Below are positions 43,051-51,971 of a stretch of DNA of 64,000 nucleotides, in pieces; the stretch's first letter is position 1, and every line of letters starts with the position of its first letter. The notes beneath the pieces were generated by a model. The model was not told where the DNA came from. It worked only from the letters and a program-made list of their open reading frames with translations, and searched no databases. Position numbers and translations under genes: made by a program. The DNA comes from Luteococcus sp038433155. Its GTDB lineage: Bacteria > Actinomycetota > Actinomycetes > Propionibacteriales > Propionibacteriaceae. The stretch lies in NCBI RefSeq assembly GCF_038433155.1, contig NZ_JBCDMW010000021.1, positions 62,001 to 126,000 of the forward strand, in the 5' to 3' direction.

Positions 43051-44535
43051 TCACCACGCGAAGGGCTGGTAGTCCTTGAGGAAGACGCCGTACAGGTCGG
43101 TGCCGCGCTCACCCATCACCACGGGGTCGTAGACCCGGGCTGCTCCGTCGACGAGGTCCAGCGGGGCGTGCCAACCTTCCGCCGCGATCCGCAATTTCTC
43201 GTCGTGCGGGCGCTCGTCGGTGATCCAGCCGGTGTCCACCGCGGTCATCAGGATCTGGTCGGTCTCGAACATCTCCTGCGCGCTGGTGCGGGTCAGCATG
43301 TTCAGGGCCGCCTTGGCCATGTTGGTGTGGGGATGCCCCGCGCCCTTGTACCGACGGCCGAACTGGCCCTCCATGGCGGAGACATTGACCACATACTTGC
43401 GACGGGCGGTGCTGGCCCGCATGGCCTCGCGCAGCCGGCTGATCAGGATGAAGGGGGCGGTTGCATTGCAGAGCTGCACCTCCAGCATCTCCAGCGGGTC
43501 CACCATGTCGACGGTCTTGGTCCAGGAGTTCTCGGTGGCCAGGTCCGGCAGCAGGCCGCCGGCGTCGATCGCCGTCCCGGCCAGGTGCTTCTCCAGCGAG
43601 GCATTGCCGGCCTGCAGCGCCAGCGCGGTCATCTGGGCCGCGGACTGGCTGGCCAGCTCCGCGCCCAGGCCAGCGCCGGCGCCCACCAGCGCGGCCGGGT
43701 GGGCCTCGCTGATCCGGTCGAAGGTGAGCATCCTGGGCAGCGGGCGGTCGGTGGGCAGCGCCGCCTGCTCGCCCTCCACCAGGTGGGAGTAGGCGCCGGG
43801 GGAGCGACGTACGGTCTGGGCGGCATTGTTGATCAGGATGTCCAGCGGACCGCCGGCAGCCACCTCGTCGGCCAGGCTGACCACCTGGGTGGGGTCGCGC
43901 AGGTCGATCCCGACGATGCTGAGCCGTTCGATCCATTCGTCGCTGTCCGGCAGTTGGCTGAAGCGGCGCGCCGCGTCGTGCGGGAAGCGGGTGGTGATGG
44001 TCAGGTCAGCACCGTCGCGCAGCAACCGCAGCGCGATGTACATCCCGATCTTGGCCCGGCCGCCGGTCAGCAGCGCGCGGCGCCCAGACAGGTCACAGCG
44101 CTGGTCCCGCTTGCCGTGGCTGAAGGCGGCGCACTCCGGGCAGAGCCAGTGGTAGAAGGCGTCCACCGTGGTGTAGTCCCGCTTGCAGATGTAGCAGGCC
44201 CGCGGCTCCTTGAGTTCGCCGGCCACGGCACCGGGTGCGTGCGAGACCAGCGGGATGCCGGCCGTCTCGTCGTCGATCCGCTCCGGGGAACCGGTGGCGG
44301 TCAGCTCCAGGATGGCGTTGTCGTGATCCTCGATGGGCTGGCGCACGGCGCGGCGACGACGGTGCCGGATGGTGCGGTTCATCCGGTTCACGGCCTGCTT
44401 GAAGGCGATCTGGTCCGGGTGCTCCAGCTCCAGGGCGGCCAGCTCGTCCAGCACCCGCAGGGTGGTGGCCATGTCCTCGGGGCTGATCCCCGGCCCGAAG
44501 GCGTCGTCGTCCGGGCGTCCCGGCTGCATTTTCAC
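43051..44535 (-). CDS. Atypical SDR protein with four-cysteine module
   Basis: Protein of 494 residues. The first 110 residues are helical and unrecognised, followed by a probable zinc site C-Y-I-C (114, 117) and C-P-E-C (132, 135). An SDR Rossmann domain runs from about 150, with TGGRAKIG at 157-164, INNAAQ at 235-240 and Ser386. The usual Tyr-x-x-x-Lys is here Thr404-x-x-x-Lys408 (HPHTNMAKAAL), so the catalytic tyrosine is missing. GTG 44535 follows a TAGAAT box by six bases. Reductase activity should not be assumed. Confidence 0.82.
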   Translation of the reverse strand: MKMQPGRPDDDAFGPGISPEDMATTLRVLDELAALELEHPDQIAFKQAVNRMNRTIRHRRRRAVRQPIEDHDNAILELTATGSPERIDDETAGIPLVSHAPGAVAGELKEPRACYICKRDYTTVDAFYHWLCPECAAFSHGKRDQRCDLSGRRALLTGGRAKIGMYIALRLLRDGADLTITTRFPHDAARRFSQLPDSDEWIERLSIVGIDLRDPTQVVSLADEVAAGGPLDILINNAAQTVRRSPGAYSHLVEGEQAALPTDRPLPRMLTFDRISEAHPAALVGAGAGLGAELASQSAAQMTALALQAGNASLEKHLAGTAIDAGGLLPDLATENSWTKTVDMVDPLEMLEVQLCNATAPFILISRLREAMRASTARRKYVVNVSAMEGQFGRRYKGAGHPHTNMAKAALNMLTRTSAQEMFETDQILMTAVDTGWITDERPHDEKLRIAAEGWHAPLDLVDGAARVYDPVVMGERGTDLYGVFLKDYQPFAW

Positions 44536-44541
44536 CCCGGA

Positions 44542-44547
44542 ATTCTA
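44542..44547 (-). promoter_or_regulatory. Leaderless -10 box (TAGAAT) for the SDR gene
   Basis: Read on the minus strand, TAGAAT sits at -12 to -7 from the GTG at 44535. It is 45 bases downstream of the long hairpin that closes the preceding ABC operon. Confidence 0.55.
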
Positions 44548-44591
44548 GGACCAACCATCCCGACCACCGAATCCCGGCCGGAGTGCCCGCT

Positions 44592-44660
44592 GAGAACAGA
44601 TGCAAGATGGGGGGTCCAACGCAATAATTGCGTCGGACCCCCCATCCTGCATCTGTTCTC
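44592..44660 (-). terminator. 69-base near-perfect hairpin after the amino-acid ABC operon
   Basis: Two 33-base arms flank a 3-base loop (TTA on the minus strand). The arms differ from perfect complementarity at two positions; both are G.U pairs in minus-strand RNA and A/C mismatches in plus-strand RNA. It begins 8 bases after the ABC ATPase stop on the minus strand, so a terminator is likely. The length is exceptional and no U-tract follows. Confidence 0.75.
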
Positions 44661-44667
44661 GTGGGGC

Positions 44668-45462
44668 TCAGTGGGAGACCCGGCCCAGGAAGGCCCGGGT
44701 GCGCTCCTCGCGCGGGTTGTCGATCACCTCGGCCGGGGTGCCCTGCTCCACCACGACGCCGCCGTCCATGAAGACCACCCGGTCCGCCACCTCCCGGGCG
44801 AAGCCGATCTCATGGGTCACCACAATCATGGTCATTCCCTTGGCGGCCAGGTCCTTCATCACGTTCAGCACCTCACCCACCAGCTCCGGGTCCAGCGCGG
44901 AGGTCGGCTCGTCGAAGAGCATCAGGTCCGGGTCCATCGCCAGCGAGCGGGCAATGGCCACCCGCTGCTGCTGACCGCCGGACAGGTGGCTGGGGAAGGA
45001 GTCGGCCCGGTCCGCCAGCCCCACCTGGGCCAGCAGCTCCCGGCCGCGGGTCTCGGCGGCGGCCTTCGGGGTCTTCTTGACCACGATCGGTGCCTCGGTG
45101 ATGTTCTCCAGCGCCGTCTTGTGCGGGAACAGGTTGAACCGCTGGAAGACCATCCCGATGCTGGAGCGCTGCCGGGCGATGTCCTTCTCGGTGCGCTGGT
45201 AGAGCTTGCCGTCGCGCTCCTCGACGCCGATCAGCTCGCCGTCCACCCAGATCCGGCCACCGGTCAGGGTCTCCATCTGGTTGATCAGCCGCAGGAAGGT
45301 GGTCTTGCCGGAACCCGACGGCCCCAGCAGCACCACCACCTCGCCGCGCCTCACCTCCAGGTTGACGCCCTTGAGCACCTCCAGCGCCCCGAAGGACTTG
45401 TGCACGTTGATCGCGCGGACCTGCACGTCGTCGGCGGCGACGGAATTGTCAGCGGTGCTCAT
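44668..45462 (-). CDS. Polar amino-acid ABC transporter ATP-binding protein
   Basis: ATPase of 264 residues of the GlnQ/HisP type. It shows Walker A GPSGSGKTT, the family-specific FQRFNLFPHKTALENI, signature LSGGQQQR, Walker B LMLFDEPTSALD and the H-loop VVTHEIGFAREV. ATG overlaps the permease stop (TGATG). It is the last gene of a binding protein-permease-ATPase operon read leftward and is followed by the 69-base hairpin. The amino acid is not determined. Confidence 0.95.
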   Translation of the reverse strand: MSTADNSVAADDVQVRAINVHKSFGALEVLKGVNLEVRRGEVVVLLGPSGSGKTTFLRLINQMETLTGGRIWVDGELIGVEERDGKLYQRTEKDIARQRSSIGMVFQRFNLFPHKTALENITEAPIVVKKTPKAAAETRGRELLAQVGLADRADSFPSHLSGGQQQRVAIARSLAMDPDLMLFDEPTSALDPELVGEVLNVMKDLAAKGMTMIVVTHEIGFAREVADRVVFMDGGVVVEQGTPAEVIDNPREERTRAFLGRVSH

Positions 45463-46409
45463 CAGTGGTCGCCTCCGGTGTAGTTGAGCGGGGCATGCCC
45501 GCGGCCAAAGCGCTTCTCCAGCCAGCTCTGGCCGATCATCAGGATGGTGGTGGTGATCAGGTAGTACAGGCAGGCCGCCATGTAGACCGGGATCATCTTG
45601 TAGTAGTTGGTGCCGATGCTGCGCAGCTGGAAGAGCATCTCACCGGCCAACGGCAGCGCGATCAGCAGGGAGGTGTCCTTGAACATGGCGATGGTCTCAT
45701 TGCCCATGGGCGGGATGATCACCCGCATCGCCTGCGGCAGGATGATCCGACGCATCGCCTGGCCGCGGGTCATGCCCAGGGCGGTGGCGGCCTCGTGCTG
45801 GCCCTTCTCCACGCTGATGATGCCGGAGCGGGCAATCTCGCTGAAGTAGGCGGCCTCGGACAGGCCCAGGCCCAGCATGGCACCCAGGTAGCCGGTGAAC
45901 AGCTGGTTGGCGTCCAGGTTGGCGATCTTGAGCGACGCGTCGATCCCGAAAAGGTTCATCAGCTGGGCGCCGTAGGGGATGCCGATGCCCACCATGTGGT
46001 TGGGGAAGAAGGCGCCGGCGCCGCCCAGGATTGACAGCAGCACATAGCGCGGGATCGAGCGGAAGAACCAGGCATAGGTGAAGGCGACGCCGCTGAGCAG
46101 CTTGTTGGGGCTCATCCGCATCACGGCCAGCAGGATGCCGCCCAGTACACCCACCACCATGGAGCCGATGGTGACCAGGATCACGCCCAGCCAGAAGCCC
46201 TTGGCGACGGGGACCTGGCGCATCGCGTCCAGGGTGAAGCCCCAGTCGAAGGCGGGATTGGTGGCCAGCTGGTGGGCGAGCATGGCCAGCAGGATGACCA
46301 CCAGGACGGCGGCCACGCCGCGCCAGGGATGCCGCACGGGGACGGCTTCGATCAGGTCCCGGCCGCGGCCGTTGGGCTCGACGGTGGTGTTCTCGACGGA
46401 GGTGCTCAC
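45462..46409 (-). CDS. Polar amino-acid ABC transporter permease
   Basis: Membrane subunit of 315 residues from GTG 46409, which overlaps the stop of the binding-protein gene (GTGA). After a hydrophilic N-terminus of about 35 residues there are five or six helices, with the EAA loop EAATALGMTRGQAMRRIILP facing the ATPase. The long loop between helices carries extra residues relative to HisQ/M-type permeases. A single permease implies a homodimeric pore. Confidence 0.93.
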   Translation of the reverse strand: MSTSVENTTVEPNGRGRDLIEAVPVRHPWRGVAAVLVVILLAMLAHQLATNPAFDWGFTLDAMRQVPVAKGFWLGVILVTIGSMVVGVLGGILLAVMRMSPNKLLSGVAFTYAWFFRSIPRYVLLSILGGAGAFFPNHMVGIGIPYGAQLMNLFGIDASLKIANLDANQLFTGYLGAMLGLGLSEAAYFSEIARSGIISVEKGQHEAATALGMTRGQAMRRIILPQAMRVIIPPMGNETIAMFKDTSLLIALPLAGEMLFQLRSIGTNYYKMIPVYMAACLYYLITTTILMIGQSWLEKRFGRGHAPLNYTGGDH

Positions 46410-47293
46410 TTCGGGTTCACCTCGAAGGCCTTGATCGCGCCGTCGGTCTGGTTCCACTTGGCCAGGATTTGTTCGTAGTGGCCGGAGGTCTTGAGCTCGT
46501 CGAAGGCCGTCTTGATCGCCTCGGCGAACTGCGCGTCGTCCTTGCGCACCACCGTGCCGTAGGGCGCGGCGTCGTAGGTCTCGCCGAGCTGCTCGATCGT
46601 GCCCTCGTTCATCTTGACCGCGTAGAGCGCGATGGGGGAGTCGGCCGCCATCACCTGCGCCCGGCCGCTGACCAGCGCCGCCGTCGCCTCACCCTGGTCG
46701 GAGAAGGACAGGATCTTGATCGGGTTGGCCCCGCAGCTCTTCTGCGCATCCTTGAGCTCCAGCTCCTGCACCACGCCGGTCTGCACCGCGATGGTCCGGC
46801 CGCAGGGCTTGCCCGCCTCCACCTTGCTCGGGTTGCCCTTCTGCACGGTCCACAGCGACCCGGCCGACAGGTAGCTCACCATGTTGACGCTCTTGATCCG
46901 CTCGGGGGTGACCGTGAAGGCGCTGACCCCGGCGTCGTACTTCTGCGCCTGGATGCCGATCAGGATCTGGTCGAACTGGCTCTGCTCCCATTCGATCTGG
47001 ACCCCGAGGCGCTGTCCGACGGCCTCGAACAGGTCGATGTCCAGGCCGCTGACCTTGTCACCCTCCAGGAATTCCACCGGCTTGTAGGTGGGGCTGGTGC
47101 CCACGACGATCTTCTTGCTGTTCTGGATCCGGGTGGGCAGCTTGGCCATCAGCTCCGGATTGGCGGCGATCGGGGGGAGGCTCGCCGACGTCGAACTGGT
47201 GGGCAGCCCCGAACCACTCAGGTTGGTGGCGCAGCCGCTGGCCAGCAGTGCCGTGGCGATGATCGCCGCCGTGGCGGCAACTGATCGTTTCAT
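46406..47293 (-). CDS. Amino-acid ABC transporter substrate-binding lipoprotein
   Basis: Exported protein of 295 residues. The signal peptide has a KR start, a hydrophobic core and the lipobox LLASGC, so it is anchored by lipid at Cys21. The mature part is a family-3 solute-binding protein: VVGTSPTYKPVEFLEGDKV, GLDIDLFEAVGQRLGV, and YLSAGSLWTVQKGNPSK. ATG 47293 is chosen for the signal peptide; GGGAGG lies upstream. First gene of the operon. Confidence 0.93.
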   Translation of the reverse strand: MKRSVAATAAIIATALLASGCATNLSGSGLPTSSTSASLPPIAANPELMAKLPTRIQNSKKIVVGTSPTYKPVEFLEGDKVSGLDIDLFEAVGQRLGVQIEWEQSQFDQILIGIQAQKYDAGVSAFTVTPERIKSVNMVSYLSAGSLWTVQKGNPSKVEAGKPCGRTIAVQTGVVQELELKDAQKSCGANPIKILSFSDQGEATAALVSGRAQVMAADSPIALYAVKMNEGTIEQLGETYDAAPYGTVVRKDDAQFAEAIKTAFDELKTSGHYEQILAKWNQTDGAIKAFEVNPK

Positions 47294-47409
47294 GCGAGAG
47301 ATCCTCCCGGGATTGGACAACCGGGACATCTTCTCACCGCAAAATCTGTGGCACCAAGCGGGGGATGGGCTGCTCGATCCGCAAGAATTCCTCCCGTTGG
47401 GTATAAGGA

Positions 47410-47443
47410 CCGGCGCCAGCCCCGTGGTGGGGGCTGGCGCCGG
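47410..47443 (-). terminator. Hairpin terminator after the BrkB-like gene
   Basis: CCGGCGCCAGCCCC and GGGGCTGGCGCCGG form a perfect 14-base stem with a 6-base loop, 30 bases after the minus-strand stop at 47474. The rest of the 180-base gap (47294-47409) holds no gene and no convincing -10 box that I can see. Confidence 0.85.
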
Positions 47444-47473
47444 GAGTTTCGCTTGTCGCTGGGGCTTGTGGCC

Positions 47474-48625
47474 TCAGGACTTCTCGTCGACGAATCCGTC
47501 CTCGTCGTAGCCGTCCTTGGCTCGCAGCTTGGCCGCGGCCTTCTGGTCGGCGGCATCCAGCTGCTTCCCGCCGGTGGCGTGCAGCCGGACGTCGCGGGCC
47601 TCGGCCATGGCCTCGGCCTCCTTCTTCTCGTGCTTCTCGATGCCCTTGGTGTCGCGGGGCGGCAGCTGCAGGCTCTCCTCGGCCCGTAGCCCGGTCTGCA
47701 GCTGGCGGGCGCGCTCCAGTTCGGAGTCCACCTCGGCGCCGAAGAGGAGCGCCAGGTTGGTCAGCCATAGCCACAGCAGCATCACGATCACGCCGGCCAG
47801 GGCGCCATAGGTCTTGGAGTAGTTGCCGGCATTGGCGACGTAGAAGGCGAAGGCCAGTGAGGCCAGGATCCAGACCAGGATGGCGACGGCGGCCCCCACG
47901 GACATCCACTTGAACTTGGGCTGCTTCACATTGGGGGTGAAGTGGTAGAGCACGGCCACCATCAGGACCACCAGCAGCAGCATCACGGGCCACTTGACGA
48001 TTCCCCACAACATCACCGCCTGGGAGCCCAGCCCGATCACGTTGCCGACGGCCTCGGCGATCGGACCGCTGACCACCATGGCCACCAGCATCAGGGAACC
48101 CACCAGGGTGCAGAACAGGGTGACGGCCAGGTTGGTCAGGCGCAGCTTCACCATCGGGCGGCCCTCGGCCACCTCGTAGACCTTGTTCATGGTCCGGCCA
48201 AAGGCGCCGACATAGCCCGACGCCGACCACATGGCGCTCGCCAGACCGATGAACAGAGCCAACCCGGTGCCCCGGGAGTTGACCATGTTCATCAGCGGTT
48301 CCTTGATCTGGTTGTAGGCATCGCCCGGTGCCAGTTGGCGCACGATGTCCAGCAGCGCCTGGGCGCCGCCCTCGGACTGGCCGAACAGCGCCATCATGGA
48401 GATCAGCGCCAGCAGACCGGGGAACAGGGCCATCACCATGAAATAGGTCAGGCCAGCGGCCAGATCCGTGCACTGGTCATTGGTGAACTCGCGCAGCGCA
48501 TTCTTGGCGGTGAACTTCCAGCCGGGCTTGTGCAGCTCCGCTGGTGACGAGGGCTTGCGCGGGTCGTCCGGGTGAGGGGCCTCGGACTTCTGCTTCGTGT
48601 CGGTGGCGTGCTGTTCGTCAGACAT
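47474..48625 (-). CDS. YihY/BrkB family membrane protein
   Basis: Inner-membrane protein of 383 residues with six predicted helices in the middle (about 60-320). Family motifs include FTNDQCTDLAAGLTYFMVMA, SASGYVGAFGRTMNKVYEV and the last-helix WLWLTNLALLFGAEVDSELE. The hydrophilic N-terminus (35 residues) and the charged C-terminus (about 70 residues) lie in the cytoplasm. ATG 48625 has TGGAGG upstream. Despite the name virulence factor BrkB, the molecular function is not known. Confidence 0.9.
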   Translation of the reverse strand: MSDEQHATDTKQKSEAPHPDDPRKPSSPAELHKPGWKFTAKNALREFTNDQCTDLAAGLTYFMVMALFPGLLALISMMALFGQSEGGAQALLDIVRQLAPGDAYNQIKEPLMNMVNSRGTGLALFIGLASAMWSASGYVGAFGRTMNKVYEVAEGRPMVKLRLTNLAVTLFCTLVGSLMLVAMVVSGPIAEAVGNVIGLGSQAVMLWGIVKWPVMLLLVVLMVAVLYHFTPNVKQPKFKWMSVGAAVAILVWILASLAFAFYVANAGNYSKTYGALAGVIVMLLWLWLTNLALLFGAEVDSELERARQLQTGLRAEESLQLPPRDTKGIEKHEKKEAEAMAEARDVRLHATGGKQLDAADQKAAAKLRAKDGYDEDGFVDEKS

Positions 48626-48746
48626 GGGACCTCCAGGGGAAGGGGACCGCGGGCAACGGTCAATCGAGGCCGACTCTAATGGGGCGGGGTGATGTGCGGG
48701 GACCGCCACGGGGCGTTGTTCGCTCAGGACGGATTCATTGGTCGAG

Positions 48747-48752
48747 TAGGAT
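48747..48752 (+). promoter_or_regulatory. Probable -10 box (TAGGAT) for the DUF948-alaS unit
   Basis: TAGGAT ends 8 bases before ATG 48761, giving at most a one- or two-base leader. It would drive the long unit from DUF948 through alaS and probably to aroB. Confidence 0.4.
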
Positions 48753-48760
48753 TCGACACC

Positions 48761-49285
48761 ATGGCCTGGGGAGAGATTGCGGGACTCGTCGCCGCCGCGG
48801 CCGCGGTGGTCTTCGTCGCGCTGTGCGCCGTGCCGCTGCTGAAGTTGGGCGGCGTGATGGACGAACTACGGATCGCGGTGCGCAACCTGGGTGAGGGCTC
48901 GACGCCGATCCTGGACGAGTTGAAGGGCACCGTCGCCACCACGACCCAGGAGATCGCCCGGTTGAGCCAGGTCACCGAGGAGTTGGCGAAGATGGGCCAC
49001 AACGCCTCCACCATGACCGAGCAGGCCGCCACTGTCTCCACCGTGGTCAGCACGCCCCTGGTCAAGACCGCCGAGGTGGTGGGCAAGGGTGCCACCGCCG
49101 CCCGGGATGTGGGCCGACGGGTGCAGGAGCGGCGCCCTCGTCGTCACCGTCCGGTTGCCGGGGAGCTGGCGTCGGCCACACCCGATAGCATTGGGCGCAC
49201 GTCTGGACACCCCCTGTCCGGCCAACCCCCGGTTGGAAACACCCCAGCAGAATCGCCGCAGGACAACGAGCAAGGACACCTTTGA
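48761..49285 (+). CDS. DUF948 domain-containing membrane protein
   Basis: Protein of 174 residues with one N-terminal helix (residues 5-28) and a helical, heptad-like soluble part (about 35-110) as in DUF948 proteins, which resemble methyl-accepting-type coiled coils. The C-terminal 50 residues are proline-rich and disordered. In actinobacteria this gene typically precedes alaS, and here its TGA overlaps the alaS ATG. Function unknown. Confidence 0.8.
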   Translation: MAWGEIAGLVAAAAAVVFVALCAVPLLKLGGVMDELRIAVRNLGEGSTPILDELKGTVATTTQEIARLSQVTEELAKMGHNASTMTEQAATVSTVVSTPLVKTAEVVGKGATAARDVGRRVQERRPRRHRPVAGELASATPDSIGRTSGHPLSGQPPVGNTPAESPQDNEQGHL

Positions 49286-51969
49286 TGAAAGCAGCCGAGA
49301 TCGGTCGTCGCTACCTGGACTTCTTCGCGTCGAAGGAGCACGCCGTCGTGCCCAGCGCCTCGCTGCTCTACAACGACCCCACGCTGCTGTTCGTCAATGC
49401 CGGCATGGTGCCCTTCAAGCCCTTCTTCACCGGTGAGGAGCCGGCGCCGTGGAAGCGGGCGGTCAGCAACCAGAAGTGTGTCCGCACCCTGGACATCGAG
49501 GAGGTGGGCAAGACCACTCGGCACGGCACCTTCTTCCAGATGTTGGGCAACTTCTCCTTTGGTGACTACTTCAAGAAGGAGGCCATCGCCTACGCCTGGG
49601 AGCTGGTCACCACCGAGCAGCACAACGGCGGCTTGGGTTTCGATCCGGACAAGGTCTGGGTGACAGTGCTGGGCCCCGGCTTCCACCCGGACTACCCCGA
49701 CGGCGATGTCGAGGCGATCACCTACTGGAAGCAGGTCGGCATCAACCCCGACCACATCCAGGGGCGCAGCCTCAAGGACAACTACTGGAACATGGGCGTG
49801 CCCGGACCCGGTGGCCCGTGCAGTGAGATCTACATCGACCGCGGGCCCCAGTTCGGTGCCGACGGTGGCCCCGAGGCCGACGAGGACCGCTTCCTGGAGA
49901 TCTGGAACCTGGTCTTCCAGCAGGAGGACCTGTCCGCGGTCCGCGCGAAGGACGACTTCGACATCGCCCGGCAGTTGCCCACCCAGAACATCGACACCGG
50001 CGCGGGCCTGGAGCGGATCTCCTACCTGCTGCAGGGCAAGAACAACATGTACGAGATCGACGAGGTCTTCCCGGTGATCGAGCGGGCCGCCGAGCTGGCC
50101 GGCAAGGCCTACGGCAAGGATCCCGAGGACGACATCCGGCTGCGCGTCGTGGGTGACCACGTGCGTTCCTCGCTGATGCTGATGACCGACGGCGTCACCC
50201 CCGGCAACGAGGCCCGCGGCTATGTGCTGCGCCGGCTGTTGCGGCGTTCCGTGCGCTCCATGCGGCTGCTGGGCGTGAGCGATCCGGTGCTGCCGGAGCT
50301 GCTGGGGGTCTCCAAATCCTTGATGGAGGTCTCCTACCCCGATGTCACCGAGCAGTGGGCGCGGGTACTGCCCGTCGCGACGGCGGAGGAGGAGAGCTTC
50401 CGTCGCACCCTGACCCAGGGTACGCAGCTCTTCGACCTGGCGGTGGCCGACGTGCAGGGCTCCGGCTCCCACAAGTTGACCGGTGACAAGGCCTTCCAGC
50501 TGCACGACACCTACGGCTTCCCGATCGACCTGACCCTGGAGATGGCCTCCGAGGCCGGTCTGGACGTTGACGTCGAGGGCTTCAAGTCCCTGATGACCGA
50601 GCAGCGCAACCGCGCCAAGGCCGACGCGAAGGCCAAGAAGGGCGGCACGGTCAGCCACGAGGCCTACCGCGAACTGCGGGAGCAGGGTGAGACCCCCTTC
50701 CTGGGCTACACCGAGCTGAGCGTGCCCACCACGCTGCGCGGCATCATCGCCGACGGCAAGGTCAGCGACCGCGCCCAGGCCGGGCAGACCGTCGAGCTGG
50801 TGCTGGCCGAGACCCCCTTCTACGCCGAGTCCGGCGGCCAGGACTCCGACGCCGGCAGCATCGTCGTCGACGGCGTGAGCCTGGACGTGCTGGACGTCCA
50901 GCGTCCGGTGCCCGGCCTGGTGGTGCACAAGGTGCAGGTGCCCGAGGGCGTCGACTTCGGTGCCGGGTCCGAGGCGAAGGCGATCGTCGATGCGCAGTAC
51001 CGGCTGGGCGCCTGCCAGGCGCACACCGCCACCCACGTGCTGGGTGCTGCGCTGCGTGAACTGGTGGGGCCGACGGCCACCCAGGCCGGCTCCTACAACA
51101 AGCCCGGCTACCTGCGCTTCGACTACTCCAGCCAGCAGTCCATGAGCGAGGCCATGCGGCTGGAGATCGAGGAACGCTGCCAGCAGGCGCTGCGGGAGAA
51201 CCTGGCCTTCCACGCCACCGAGCTGCCGCTGGCCGAGGCGCGGGCCAAGGGTGCCCAGGCCATGTTCGGGGAGAAGTACCCGGAGATCGTGCGGATGGTG
51301 GAGCTGGGCGACGGCAACTGGAGCCGCGAGCTGTGCGGCGGCACCCACGTGGCCAGCACCGCGCAGATCGGGATGATCGACATCCTCAGTGAGCAGTCGA
51401 TCGGTTCTGGTGCCCGGCGCTTCGAGGCCCTGGTCAGCACCGACGCCTTCAAGCATCTGGCCGGCGAGCGCGCCCTGGTCAATGGACTGACCGACATCCT
51501 CAAGACCCGCCCCGAGCAGCTCACGGAGCGGGTGAACAAGCTCGTCGCGGACCTGAAGGCCGCGGAGAAGCAGATTGCCGACCTCAAGGCCCAGCAGCTG
51601 CTGGCCGGCGCCGGTGAGATCCTGGCCAGCGCGCACGACGTCAACGGCTACACCGTGATCAGCAAGGAGGTGCCCGGGGTGGGCGGCAATGAGCTGCGCA
51701 ACCTGGCCACCGAACTGCGCGGCCGGCTGGGTGATGTCGCCGGCGTGGTGGCCCTGGTGGGCGGCACCGAGGCCAAGCCGGCCATCATCGTCGCCACCAG
51801 CCCGGCGGCGCGGGACAAGGGTGCCAAGGCCGGTGCGCTGGTGCGCGTGGCCGCCGAGCAGCTGGGTGGCAAGGGTGGCGGCAAGGATGACCTGGCGCAG
51901 GGTGGCGGCAGCAATGCCGCGGCCGCACCGCAGGCGCTGGCCGCCCTCGAAGCCGCGCTGCAGGGCTGA
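49285..51969 (+). CDS. alaS: Alanyl-tRNA synthetase
   Basis: Class II synthetase of 894 residues with aminoacylation, tRNA-binding, editing and C-terminal DHHA1 domains. It starts KAAEIGRRYLDFFASKEH; motif-like FVNAGMVPFKPFFTGEE follows. The editing domain holds HTATHVLGAAL and the zinc cysteine in ELCGGTHVAST. The C-terminal region with GGGKDDLAQGGG closes the protein. ATG 49285 overlaps the DUF948 stop. Confidence 0.98.
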   Translation: MKAAEIGRRYLDFFASKEHAVVPSASLLYNDPTLLFVNAGMVPFKPFFTGEEPAPWKRAVSNQKCVRTLDIEEVGKTTRHGTFFQMLGNFSFGDYFKKEAIAYAWELVTTEQHNGGLGFDPDKVWVTVLGPGFHPDYPDGDVEAITYWKQVGINPDHIQGRSLKDNYWNMGVPGPGGPCSEIYIDRGPQFGADGGPEADEDRFLEIWNLVFQQEDLSAVRAKDDFDIARQLPTQNIDTGAGLERISYLLQGKNNMYEIDEVFPVIERAAELAGKAYGKDPEDDIRLRVVGDHVRSSLMLMTDGVTPGNEARGYVLRRLLRRSVRSMRLLGVSDPVLPELLGVSKSLMEVSYPDVTEQWARVLPVATAEEESFRRTLTQGTQLFDLAVADVQGSGSHKLTGDKAFQLHDTYGFPIDLTLEMASEAGLDVDVEGFKSLMTEQRNRAKADAKAKKGGTVSHEAYRELREQGETPFLGYTELSVPTTLRGIIADGKVSDRAQAGQTVELVLAETPFYAESGGQDSDAGSIVVDGVSLDVLDVQRPVPGLVVHKVQVPEGVDFGAGSEAKAIVDAQYRLGACQAHTATHVLGAALRELVGPTATQAGSYNKPGYLRFDYSSQQSMSEAMRLEIEERCQQALRENLAFHATELPLAEARAKGAQAMFGEKYPEIVRMVELGDGNWSRELCGGTHVASTAQIGMIDILSEQSIGSGARRFEALVSTDAFKHLAGERALVNGLTDILKTRPEQLTERVNKLVADLKAAEKQIADLKAQQLLAGAGEILASAHDVNGYTVISKEVPGVGGNELRNLATELRGRLGDVAGVVALVGGTEAKPAIIVATSPAARDKGAKAGALVRVAAEQLGGKGGGKDDLAQGGGSNAAAAPQALAALEAALQG

Positions 51970-51971
51970 GC

